From: Hsuehochloa calcarea
Lineage: Eukaryota; Streptophyta; Magnoliopsida; Poales; Poaceae
Reading direction: 5' to 3'
Assembly (NCBI GenBank): GCA_036346395.1
Contig: CM070615.1
Coordinates: forward strand, 9,615,534-9,679,533
DNA length: 64,000 bases
The position numbers and the translations under genes are program-made. The notes under the pieces are model-generated. The model was not told where the DNA came from. It searched no databases and worked only from the letters and a program-made list of their open reading frames with translations. Positions 23,174 through 33,839 of this stretch are shown here, piece by piece. Position 1 is the stretch's first letter. Each line of letters starts with the position of its first letter.

Positions 23174-23427
23174 CGCATGAGCGCATTAACACAAGTGGTC
23201 GCTGCTAGAAGTGCCCATTTTATATTTGTTAGATTTAGTAGCAGTGCTTATTAAAAGTTTTAGTATTTAGATGCTGTAAACCTGTTTAGAAAGATGGAAT
23301 CTCACCATATGCCTATACGATAATTGCACCTGCCCTTTTTTAAGAGAGAGATATATATATAGAGAGAGAGAGCACACTAATGTAGAAGTAAATGCATTGG
23401 GTTGGGAAACGAGCTCATGATCTCTAG
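23174..23427. other. Spacer with short GA/TA run
   Basis: A short non-coding spacer between the minus LTR and a hAT-like MITE. An AGAGAGATATATATATAGAGAGAGAG tract lies near 23344-23370. No gene is seen. The last eight bases are the left target copy of the MITE. Confidence 0.6.
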
Positions 23428-23857
23428 TAGGGGTGAAAACGGATCTACTCCATTCGGTCAGATTTAGATATCCTCGTAACTTATATATTGTGATGATATT
23501 AGTGACGCTTTATCCTTATACAATCACACTTAAACATTTTAATCTATTTACTTTACCTAAAGGAGTATGAATTCACAATAAATGAGAAAAAAAACCATCC
23601 AACTAATTAGACATACTGCAATAAAATACTCATATTACTTCATCGAATTCTAATACAAATACGGATAGTTCAGATAAAATAACAATTCGGATGGAAAAAT
23701 TCCATACCATATTCGCATCCATATTTTTTTATATGCAAATTTGAATACGAATAGGAGAGAAATTGTTAATCAGATAGAAAAAACCTATACCGTATCTTTA
23801 TGCTATTGAATACGACGAATAATACTACGGATAATTCACCTCCATGTTTCATCCCTA
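23428..23857. mobile_element. hAT-type MITE with 8 bp target duplication
   Basis: A 430 bp element: left end TAGGGGTGAAAACGG, right end reverse complemented TAGGGATGAAACATGG. It is flanked by ATCTCTAG (23420-23427) and ATCTCAAG (23858-23865), an 8 bp duplication with one mismatch. Eight-base targets and TAGGG ends are typical of hAT. It has no coding capacity. Confidence 0.8.
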
Positions 23858-23865
23858 ATCTCAAG

Positions 23866-25070
23866 TGCCCATCAGTTTGGGAAACAAGTAGAGTACTAAA
23901 ATCGGGGGATGGACATGGCAAAAGCTTGGCAGCTTTAGACATCCGTTACGTAGAGACGAAGTACTTATTTGCATCTTTTTTCTAAAAGCCAGGAATAGAT
24001 GATGAAATGGTGGATGATGTAGCGATCCATCGTAATACGACCACATAGCACTCTTACAAAAAATAATATGGCCACATTTGACTAATGCAGCATAATGCAA
24101 GTGCTTGGCAGCTCAGAGCAATATGCATGTAAAACCCGCAAAAGTCATAACATCCTTGATAAACCCTGTAAGTTCTCCCTAATTAATATAAAGTTAGGCA
24201 TCTGTCTGGCGAAATTGAAACCGCAAAGTTCTAACTAAAGTTGTACCTGTATCACGTCATTTATATCGACCGTATCAAACCTCGCACTGCATTTGTTTTT
24301 GGAAAGGGTTAATTAGTAGCGCAGCTCTCCCACTTTGCTGTAAAATTACTTGTGTATATAAGGGGAATTTTTTTTAAAGCGTAAATCAATTTATTTTTTA
24401 AATGAAAGCTAGCAAGAGATTAATCCCAACTTTGCCTTTGTGATGTCGAAAGGGAGTCAACTAGGAAAAGTGAAGCCATCCTTTAGGAAATTTGTTTTTG
24501 TGTGAGACAGCCAACCCATCCATGCATGGGAAATGTTGCCGCATTTGAGAGGTCGTCATGTTAATTAGTGAAATTGTTTACAAAGATTTCGTAAGAAATT
24601 GTTAGGTTTTACATGGAGCCTTTCACTAAGATGCCCTGCCATTGGATACACGCTTGACAGAGGTTGCGAAGCACTTCAATAGAGAAATGTTTAAGACAAC
24701 CAACCAAAGCATATATGCATGGAAACGTCGCCGCTTATAACAGCTCATCAGCTCATGATCTTTCGGTGCATATTGCCTTTGGAAAAGGTAAGTATACATA
24801 TGCAACCTGAATACCAAATAGATGGGATCCACTCAGACATTTTGATGACATGTTTGTGATTTCTTTTGCAAATTTCGTAGGACACTCCCAAGCTAGCACT
24901 TAAATTCGAACCATTTTAAGTTTGAAATGATTGGGTATTATATCTATTTATTACTGGCAACAAAAATAAACTAGTAGTGTTATAAAGTCACTGACAAAGC
25001 AACAAAAAAAAAACCCTACGAGGGGACAGATCAGAACAGGGGAAAAAATTACGTCAAAAAAAGAAAAAAA
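23866..25070. other. AT-rich sequence with no supported gene
   Basis: About 1.2 kb of AT-rich DNA with several poly-A/T runs (near 24370 and 25060). I see no coding signal, no clear LTR ends and no splice-supported exon. Confidence 0.55.
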
Positions 25071-25162
25071 AATCGTTAGGGCTCCTCTGGCGTGAGGAAG
25101 CTGAGCCTATTTGGAAAACAATCGTTAGGGTCCTCTAACGCGAGGAAGCTAAGCCTGTTTGG
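25071..25162 (+). repeat. Tandem pair of a 44 bp unit (period 49)
   Basis: AATCGTTAGGG(C)TCCTCT, then GAGGAAGCT(G/A)AGCCT(A/G)TTTGG occurs at 25071 and again at 25120 with a few differences. The second copy runs into the left end of the Tourist-like MITE. Confidence 0.85.
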
Positions 25163-25399
25163 TTTGTTATAAACATGAAGCAAACTAAATTTTTGTAATA
25201 CTAATAAAAATTAATTATCATTTGGTTTGCTAGCAATATTTAATAATGCTAACAAAAATTTGGTAACACCGACAAGATCACACGGACAATCAAAAAACGA
25301 GAAAATTACTCACTAAAATTGTAGTACTATTTTGACCGAGTTTTGTCTAGCCAAAACTTGGCTTAGTTCGTGGAGGTCACGAAGTGAACAAACAGCCCC
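25153..25399. mobile_element. Tourist-type MITE with TAA target duplication
   Basis: A 247 bp element with ends GCCTGTTTGGTTTG and, reverse complemented, GGGGCTGTTTGTTC. It is flanked by TAA at 25150-25152 and 25400-25402. The 3 bp TWA target and GGCTGTTTG-like ends are those of Tourist/Harbinger MITEs. It is non-coding. Confidence 0.7.
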
Positions 25400-25402
25400 T
25401 AA

Positions 25403-26034
25403 CTTTGCTGTATCACCAACAGGGATTTTAATACTGGTTCAAAAAAAAAAACCGGGTGGCCGGTAAGGTCGATACGGCCAATAATCAAAAAATTTTGGCT
25501 GAAATTTTATTTTTTAATTTTTTTTTGGATTATTATTTTTTTTAAAAAAATAAATTCGAGCAAAATTCAATCAAACCAGAATGCTGATTTGAACTGCTAC
25601 TGGGACCGATTAATCGGAACGATTTTTGGCGATTTTTGAATCGCTGATCATCTATACCCTCCTTTGGTGGGACCGTCCTCAGATTAAACAAACAAAAAGG
25701 TAACCAAACGGCCTAAACTGCCGGCACCGCCGTCGATTCCGTCGGATCCGGCAGCCCTCCGCCGCCGGCCACCCCTACCTGCTCCTCGCAACCCCCTCCA
25801 CTGAATCCTCTCTGTGGATTTTGCCGCCGCCAAACCCTAGCCGTCACGGAAGCACGACCGCAGCGGCCACGGCGAGCTCGGTGCCTCGAAGCGAAGGCCA
25901 GCAGCTTCCGCCTCCTCTCGCCGTCCTGCGCAGAGGCGCGTGCAACGGCGACGGCCAAGCTGCGGCTACGTCCGTCCGTCAGCAAGCAGAAGAGCTGAAC
26001 GGTGAATAATCCCTCCTCACATCGAAGAGAAGAG
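25403..26034 (+). promoter_or_regulatory. Upstream flank and GC-rich 5' leader of the TPR gene
   Basis: A poly-A/T-rich part (25440-25560) leads into GC-rich sequence from about 25720 that runs to the ATG at 26035. The GC-rich stretch is probably 5' UTR: it resembles grass first-exon composition. No obvious TATA box was found. Both strands are open here because of base composition. Confidence 0.4.
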
Positions 26035-27099
26035 ATGGTGGTGATCGAGCCGGAGCCTAAGGTCGAGGAGACGTTGCGCCCCTCGTCGCAGGAAGACGAG
26101 GTGGCCTTCGAGGACGCGCTCACCGACGAGCAATTGCGGGAGGTAGTGCCCGATCACTTTTTTTAAAAGTTCTCCCCTTCAGTTTGCCAATTGCCGTGCT
26201 CAAATCTGGGATTCTAGCTAGATGGTTGAATTAGGGCATGCTGTAGCTTTTTAAAACTGTGAACAACTAGAGGCAGAGGGTGATGCAAGTATCAGTAATT
26301 AGCGCATTAATAAGCTATGATCTCATGCAGTCTATTTATAATTCTGCACTTTTGCTGTTGAGATGCTTAGCTAGTGAATTTGGGTCCTTTAGTTTGGTAT
26401 ATGCAATACAGGTTTGTTGTATGCGTATGCATGTTGGATATACTATGCAAAGCTGATGGTTAAAGATTCCTTCAGTCGTAGGTGCTATGTAGAACTTGTT
26501 CTTGAAATATTTATCCTTTTGCAAGATAATGATCAATCACCTTGTTCTGACCAGTAACAAATGCGAAACTAGGTAACAATGCTTAAACAACAAAATTAGA
26601 TAGATTATCATTGGCTAGTAGTAACTGCGAGTGCATCGTAAATTGTATTCACCAACTTTTAGCAGCCTTGTGGAAGCTATATTATTATTTGGAATCTCGG
26701 GTCTCATTATATTGTTTAATTGTTTTATTAGTTTGGGACAAGATATTCTCTACTCTTCAGCATCTTGTTTGATTGATGTGTTGCATTCTGGTATATGATT
26801 TCCCCTTCTACTTGCCGTAGAAAGCTAGGAGGTTAGGAGCCAAGCAAATGAAGCAAAAGCAGAAGGAAATAAGCTTTTTGCTGCTGGACAATATGAGGAT
26901 GCATTATCACCTCTGAAGCCCCGATACGGCTGGCTGGCCACGTACCGGTACCCCGATACGTATCGGGTACGGGTATGGCCCCGATATGACCCCGATACGT
27001 ATCGGGAAGTATCGGAAATACTTGCGCTTAAAAACAAAGAAAATAAATCGGGGATACGTCCGGATACATAGATACGGCATGGAAAGAAGCCCAGCCCAA

Positions 27100-27450
27100 A
27101 ACTGTTCCTAGCCCAACTGGATTGGCCCATCGACGGAGATGCCCTAACCTGCTTCTTCCCATGCACCTCCTCCGCAAGGCCGCGCCTCCGGCCTCTTCCC
27201 GTGTGCCGCGCCTCCTCCGCGCGCCAAGGCCTCCATCCGCACTCTCCCGGCGACCGGCGCGCCGGTGTCCTCTCAGGTTCTCCTGCGCGACCTCCTCTAT
27301 GCCCCCTCCGCGTGACTCCGCAGGACTCTCGCCTCCAGCAGGCCGCGCTCTCCGCAAGGCCTCAGGCCGGGTGCGCCGCAAGGATAGAAATCTCGCGCCA
27401 GTTCTCTCACAAGACAACCTCCTGAAATTCTCCACCAAAATTTGAAAACT
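27100..27450. other. GC-rich, exon-like cargo segment within the TIR transposon
   Basis: This segment has far higher GC than its surroundings and is open in several frames on both strands, the longest being about 107 codons on the plus strand (27122-27445) and longer ones on minus. Composition is like a grass first exon, as in gene fragments captured by Pack-type elements. I do not recognise the source gene, so no product is named. It may also be just the GC-rich part of the transposon. Confidence 0.4.
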
Positions 27451-27944
27451 AGGAATTTGCAAGCGCCGAGCTAGGTGCCATGGTTCCGTCCTCTGCTCCC
27501 TTCTCTCGGATCTTGTAGCAGTGATGAACTGGGAAATGGGAATTGACAGCTAAGAGCTCCATTTGGGGATGTTATGTCAAACTAGGGTCTGGGAAATGAA
27601 TAACAGTCTGGGAGCTGAGAGCTTGTAACCGAAACCCTTTAAGAGCAACTGAGCAACAAACTTGCGCATGACTAGGGTAGTAAGCTAGTAATCCATGCAT
27701 CAGTATGTAGGGCAAGGCAAGACAAGATAACAAAGGCGTGCCTAATGTCTGTACAGATGCACAATTCAATTGAGTTTCGACTAATGTCTGTCCAGATGCA
27801 CAATTCTATTTGCAGGATACAATGATACATTGATAAATCTACATATATGCTGGACAAATGGAGTAAATTTACATACTTACATTGGTAAACCTTTGACTGA
27901 AACTTATCAAGTATCGTATTTTATATTTTTACTATATATATATA

Positions 27945-28628
27945 GCCTTTTTGCTACTCCCGGGTGTAGTTACTCCCTATTTCGTATCTCACAATGTAGG
28001 GAGTATCCTGCGCAACCGAGAATATGTATGTGTAGTATACAAGTATATAAGACTACTTATATAGTATTTATACATTTTTAGGGATGGTATGTTTAATTTT
28101 TTAGACATACTCCTTTTTCTATGCGAATATAAAGGTATTCACAAAATATACTAAAACTATGAACTCTCTTACAATTTTTTCGTGTGGTTCGCATTGGAGT
28201 ATCTTATTATTAGTATATGAGTATACCCAAAGTGATAAAGGAGTATATCAAGTTCTTTTAGGTGGTATATCAGAGGTGGGAGTAACTACACTTGAGAGTA
28301 GAAAGTATTAATCTCTCTCTCTATATATATATACACAGGAGTATTAATCTATATACTAATTATAAGATACTCTAATACGAACCACATGAAAAAATTGGAA
28401 GAGAGTCCATAGTTTTTAGCATATTTTATAAATACCTTCATATTCGCATATAAAAAGGAGTATGTCTAAAAAATTATACATACCACCCCTAAAATGTATA
28501 GATACCACATAAGTGGTCTTATATACTCGTATACTACACAGATATACTCTCGGTTGCACAAGATACTCCCTACATTGTGAGATACCTAATAGGGAGTAAC
28601 TACACCCGGTAGTAGCAAAAATGCTTGC
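27945..28628. mobile_element. Fold-back MITE with inverted arms of about 270 bp
   Basis: The left arm starts GCCTTTTTGCTACTCCCGGG and the right arm ends CCCGGTAGTAGCAAAAATGC; complementarity continues inward through TAGTTACTCCCTATT, CACAATGTAGGGAGTATC, GACATACTCCTTTTT and GTGGTTCG for about 270 bp on each side. The whole 684 bp can fold into one long hairpin. It lies within TA-rich microsatellite DNA (TATATATATAG on both sides), fitting a TA target. It is nested inside the TIR transposon that broke the TPR gene. Confidence 0.88.
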
Positions 28629-28997
28629 TATATATATATATATATCGGTTTTGTTTGTGTGGAGAAATGGGCTATCGCGTATCCGTACCGCCGTACCGGT
28701 ATTGTGTATCGGTGCGTCATAGATTATCACACTATGAGATTGCATTGCAAATTGTCGATGAGCTGGAATCAAAGATATACGCCTGCATGTCGCTCAAATC
28801 GCTCAGATGCTTCTTGAAGTTGGTGTCGCTTTTCCGCTCGTCGATAACTTTGAAGGGTACAAGAAGTGTGTGTATGTCATGTACGTCATGTACGGACGCA
28901 CATATAGAAACTTAGATTAGTAAGTTGTTTTGGAAATTCCTAGTAAATACCCGGGTTACAAGTGGCTAAAGGGAGGCAAGAATTATTATATACTTGT

Positions 28998-31903
28998 AAT
29001 CGCGTGACAATCTTATATCTCTCTCTTAAACCGTGGTTGAGGGGGTAACTCATCGAGAAGACTCACGACGGCCATACAACCCGGTATCACGGCCACGCCG
29101 GTCCTCTACCACCCATTCTTCCACACCCACGGCCACCACCCTAGCCTCCACCATCGCCGCCGCTCCACCGCTCAAGCCGCCGCACCAAGAAACCATGAGC
29201 GATCCCACCATCGCCGATGTGATAGCAATGTTGAACTCCATCACCACGAGATGACCACCATGAAGGCCGACATGGCGCTATGAAGGCGGTCGGCCTCGCT
29301 GTCGACATACGCCGGCGCCGGCGTCCGCCGGAGGCCGCGCGATCTCGACGCTTCAAAATTCCAAAATTGATTTTCCCGCTACGATGGCAAGACCGATCCG
29401 ATGCTCTTCATCAACAAGTGCGAATCCTATTTTCGCCAACACGCCCATGGCGGAAGAACGCGTGGATGGCCTCGCATAATTTGGAGGACGCCGCGCAACT
29501 CCGTACATCCAACTCAGAGGACGAGGGCACGCCGCCGTGGGGCGCTTCAAGGAGCTCCTAAACTCGCGGTTTGGGCCTTCCTCCGCCGCCCGAAAGTGCC
29601 GCAGACAGGGACCGTGGAGGAGTACTCAATCGCCTGTGCCCTCCCGCCGCGCTGGTCGCCTTGATGAGGCTCGGCCACACCAGCCTTTCACCGGCGGACT
29701 TCGCCACTGCCACCACGCTGCTCGCATCCACAACCCGGAGACGCTCGCGGCCGCCATGAGCCTGGCGCGCTAAGTGGAGTTGATGGAGATCGACCGCCCG
29801 GCAGCCCCACCTCGGGCGCCCTCGCTGCCTCCTTCCGCCTCCGCGCCGGCCGCCAGCCTTCCCGGCGCCTCAAAGAAGAACTGGCGCCTCGCTTCCCCGG
29901 TGAAAACGGCGCCGTCTGGTCTCTGCTTTAATTGCAATGAAAATACACCGTGGCTATAACAGTTTTGCCGCCGATATTCTTCCTTGAAGGCGTGGAGATC
30001 GAGGACGCTTTGACGCACGACGACGCGCGGAGCACGACGCCGAGGCGCCTGCTTTTTCCTCGCAGCCGTGGTCGGGTTCCCATGGCGGGCACCATGCGCC
30101 GCGGCATAACTTCATCTCGAGGAGGCGGCACGGCCCCGGCTTACCTACCCTCCGCTAACGCCTTCGCATACGCCTTTGGTCGCCAATGGCGAAGCGGGTC
30201 ACTGGCGCCGAGTCATCCGCGACGCGCCGCCATCGACGGCGAAGTCGTTCCCGGCCCACGACGCCGCCCCTGCACCCGTGGCTCGGCGAAGTTGGCCCAT
30301 TGTTTGGGACCTCGCCAAGGCCAAGATGTCCTTCCAGCCGGGGCGCCTGCCCTCTGGACCGGCGTGGGCGCTTCTTCTCGGCCGCCCCGGGCGCAATAAC
30401 AGAGGCCGGTCCCTCTCGAGGCGCTAGGACCCCGCTTGTTCGCTTCTGCCGCGGCGCACGACCACCGTGATTATTCTCAAGCCCGACGCCTAACCGGCCG
30501 CCGCCCGCCTTCACGGCATTTCGCGCGCACAAGGACGAGTTGAGCGCAGCAGCCGCCATGATGGATCAAGGGATCGCCCGCCGCAGCCGACCGCCGCTCA
30601 TCGCCCGCCCTCCTCGCCAAGAAGCCCGATGGCTCGTGGCGCGGCGTCGACCACGGGCGTTGAACGCGCCACCGCTGGGCGATGCGAGCTCCATGGCGCC
30701 AAGCATTACTGCCGACCTCCGGCCGGTACCACCAAAGCGCGCGCGCGGAGGACGGCACAAGACGGCGCCCGCACCCACGACGGCCTCGACGAATGGTCTA
30801 TTTTTGACGATATTCGATATACTACGCCGCCACCAACTCTTCGCTGCGCACTACGCTTACTCGCCATGTCATAGCCGCAAGTCATGCGCCGAGGACGTGG
30901 GCCATGGACCCGCCAAGGTGCAGCGATCCATGATTGGCCGGCTCCACGCTCGCCGCCGGCCGGGCCGACGGCGGTTTTTCGCCACCTCTCGCCGTACTAC
31001 CGCAAGTTCGCCCACAACCACGGGTGATCGCCGACCATCGATACCAAGAAGGAGGGTTTCTCCCGACGACGCTGGGCGGCCGCGGATTCAGGATGCCCGA
31101 TAACTACGACGTCGGGCTCGCGCGTCTCCGGTCCAGAGGGCTATCCGGCCGCTTTCAAGTGGCGCCGCCAGCAGCCGCTTACGAATCATCGCTTGTTCAG
31201 CGGTACGCATCGGGCGCCAGATATCGCAAGACCGACCACTATATATATCCTCAAGACCACCGGTCGGCAAGCCCTTTTTTCTGTACCGGTCGGGCGCCAT
31301 TTAACGCTGCCGCCGACGCCTCTCCCGCCGCGAAATGACGGCGAGGTGATGGCTATTTCGGCGCCCGCTGACTTCATCGAAGCGCCCGCCACGCCAAAGC
31401 ATCGATCCGCCCGTCGCCATCCACGTAGGTCCGGCCGCACCCGCATAGATTATGGTCGCCGACACTAGACATTCCTGAGAGATCTTAGCCGCATCCACAA
31501 CGACGGCCATGAGGGCATCCACCGCACCTCCACAGTTCGGCGGATTTTCATTTTCCCAACATGCGCCGCTTTGCTGGAAGGCTCTGCTGTCCGACCATAC
31601 GCTCTGCATGCCGTGGGTGGACATCGAAATCGAGGCGCCGCCAAGGTGCAAGGCAAGACGGTCATCCTCTCCGCCGTGGATCGCTTCAGCAGTATTATTT
31701 CATCCCTCTTGCGCACTTGCCGAGTCCGTCGCCACGCCTTCTTCGCCGACATCGTCGCTTCCATGGTGTTCCGCACCATCGCCTCCATCACTTTGAAGGA
31801 TTCAGTAAAGTGCCGTCTTCTTCGGTGAGGTTATCCCTCAACCGCAGTTTAAGAGAGAGAGAGAGATTAGGATATAATTCTGCCTCATCATTGTCACGCG
31901 ATT
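28998..31903 (+). pseudogene. Collapsed Ty3/gypsy gag-pol block bounded by inverted repeats
   Basis: In order on the plus strand: a PBS-like CCGGTATCACGGCC (about 29081-29094), gag YDGKTDPMLFINKCESYF (about 29379), PETLAAAMSLARQVELMEID (about 29736, broken), a zinc-knuckle start CFNCNEN (about 29921), reverse-transcriptase scraps (30530-31090), and integrase scraps VQGKTVILSAVDRFS (about 31646) and AFFADIV (about 31736). Many small deletions compress what is usually 4-5 kb into 2.8 kb while keeping the order. At the flanks, 28998-29050 and 31828-31903 are inverted copies (AATCGCGTGACAAT, TCTCTCTTAAAC, GGTTGAGGG), not direct LTR copies. The block lies in an intron of the TPR pseudogene. Confidence 0.75.
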
Positions 31904-32386
31904 TTTATTGATATGAAAGTGCAGTAGTGCTGTAATAGTTATGATTATTACATGAAGGTGGTGCCTTATTCCCATCAAAGAAAGATGGTACCTTCCCATC
32001 ACAATAGTTATCCCTGAGCTTTACCTTTTTTTCCTCAAAAAGAAAAAAAGAAGAAACACAACAACGATAGTTATCCCTTCTTGATATACAGTAGGTATGT
32101 CTTTACTTTCTCGGATAAAGTTGCTAGAAAACACTGTTAATAGTTATGCTGCATAAACTTGGTAGACTAGGCTAGGCTTGTTTGGTGTTTGGTTGTTGAA
32201 ATCATTGATAATTCTTTTTAGTTTTGCTAAAATATCATGCTTGACTAGTCTATATTTCAAATGGTTTGTACTCATGATCTTGCTCTCTCAAGTATTTACT
32301 TGGACCAGCACATTCTGTTAAATATATATATTTTTTTGTCATATCTTATTACAAGCAAACCCCAGTACTGACTTCGTGTTATTTAG
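31904..32386 (+). other. Intron sequence of the TPR pseudogene
   Basis: AT-rich DNA between the collapsed gypsy block and the exon starting at 32387, ending in a normal acceptor (TTATTTAG). No other element or gene is recognised in it. Confidence 0.6.
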
Positions 32387-32629
32387 GGAAAATACAATGA
32401 AACAATTAAAGAATGTACGAAAGCATTTGATCTGAATCATTCATACTTGAAAGCCTTGCTCTGGAGGGGAGAAGCACATGAAAAGCTCGAACACTATGAT
32501 GAGGCTATTGCTGGTTATATTTTGTCTTCATTCTGTGCTTAGATCATCGATTCCACGCAAGGTTTTAAATCGCGATTTTCGCGGCTTTGCGGCAAAGTCC
32601 CAAAAAAAGCTATACTGCGCTATAGCTAG

Positions 32630-33839
32630 TGCTATGGGCAAATATCCAGGTGAGCACTGTAGCATCGCATGTTACTGTAGCAACATGTGACTGTTGCAAC
32701 CCAAATATTAGGCCGCTTTTGTTATTTAGGAATCTATCTATTAGGTGTTTGGTATTATCTATTAGTTAGGTCAATTATTATTAGATTGGATTGTTAGGGA
32801 TAAGTTTCCTTATAGTTTATTTCTTAAGGGTCAAGTTGGGTCATCCCTATAAAAGGGATAGCATGTATCCATTATCAAGAAAGAAAATAAATAAACAAAG
32901 TTAGTCCCTAACCGGTTGACTAAAGATTAGAGTCTCCTTGTTCGTTGGGAAGAGTCCCGGCCGAGCTTGGAGGGCGATCCCTCGCCTCCTTGGCTAATTA
33001 GGCCTCAGAGCCTCACTATCTCGATAAGGAAGAGCCATGCTGGCGGTTAGATGAGGGCGAGTGTCCTACCCTCGGTCATCGGACCCATACCCAACCAACG
33101 ATCACAACATTTGGTATCAGAGCCACTCATCATGGCTTCCGGTGTCGCACCATCTCTCTTGGAGAAGTTGAAGGCTACCAGCGAAGCGCAGAAGGCCTTA
33201 ATCGACAACATAGCTGCTGTCCATTGGAGCTTCGTTGATCCTCGTCGGCGTGACGTGACGTTGTCATCGTACCCTCTTATCAATATGGGGCCACCAAGGA
33301 CTTCAATCGTGGCCGCCACCTCAGCTCGAGGACGAGCTGCCTTGTCGCAAGGAGTGTAATGTTATGGGCAAATATCCAAGCGAGCATTTTAGCATCGCAT
33401 GTTACTGTAGCAGCATGTGACTGTAGCAGCCCAAATATTAGACAACCTTTGTTATTTAGGAATCTATCTATTAGGTGTTTGGTATTATCTATTAGTTAGA
33501 CAAGTTATTATTAGATTGGATTGTTAGAGATAAGTTTTCTTTTGGATTTTTTCTTAAGGCTCAAGTCGGATCGTCCCTACAAAAAGGATATCATGTATCC
33601 ATTATCAAGGAAGAAAAGAAATAAACAAAGTTAGTCTCTAACCGGTTGGCTAAAGGTCAGAGCCTCCTTGTTCGTCGGGGAGAGTTCCGGTCGAGCTTGG
33701 AGGGCGATCCCTTGTCTCCTTGGCTAATCAGGCCTCAGAGCCTTGATACCTCGACAGGGAAGAGCCATACTAGCGGTTAGATGGGGGCGAGTGTCCTACC
33801 CTCGGTCCTTGGACCCGTACCCAACCAACGACCACAACA
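32630..33839 (+). mobile_element. Small non-autonomous LTR retrotransposon (TRIM/SMART-like), 1210 bp
   Basis: Two 480 bp direct LTRs, 32630-33109 and 33360-33839, begin TGCTATGGGCAAATATCC and TGTTATGGGCAAATATCC and end ATCACAACA and ACCACAACA. Each contains a TATA-like CCCTATAAAAGGG (first copy about 32849) or its mutated form. A primer binding site TGGTATCAGAGCC follows the first LTR at 33112. The internal region is only 250 bp. CTAG flanks both ends as a probable target copy. No pol is present, so it must be mobilised by another element. It is nested in a hAT MITE. Confidence 0.92.
33132..33359 (+). CDS. Short gag-like open reading frame of the small LTR element
   Basis: An uninterrupted frame of 75 codons begins MASGVAPSLLEKLKATSEAQ directly after the primer binding site and ends in GRAALSQGV just before the 3' LTR. 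Its amphipathic start resembles the N-terminus of some gypsy gag proteins, and the DNA before its end resembles the 3' coding end of gypsy pol. It is probably a fusion of the two ends of a larger parent left by a big internal deletion. Whether it is translated is unknown. Confidence 0.45.
   Translation: MASGVAPSLLEKLKATSEAQKALIDNIAAVHWSFVDPRRRDVTLSSYPLINMGPPRTSIVAATSARGRAALSQGV

Larger units (their letters stand above)
26911..28722. mobile_element. TIR transposon inserted in an exon of the TPR gene
   Basis: The 1812 bp insert is bounded by ATTATCAC on both sides (26903-26910 and 28723-28730), an 8 bp target duplication. The left end reads CTCTGAAGCCCCGATAC and the right end, reverse complemented, CTATGACGCACCGATAC (14 of 17 identical). 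The outer 100 bp is rich in palindromic CCCCGATACGTATCGGG. Inside are a GC-rich block (27100-27450) and a fold-back MITE. No transposase is visible, so it is non-autonomous. Eight-base targets point to hAT, although the CT...AG ends are unusual for that group. Confidence 0.8.

Noticed and set aside
25713..26123. 136-codon minus-strand frame over the start of the TPR gene
   Set aside because: Antisense of a GC-rich leader and first exon; no domain.
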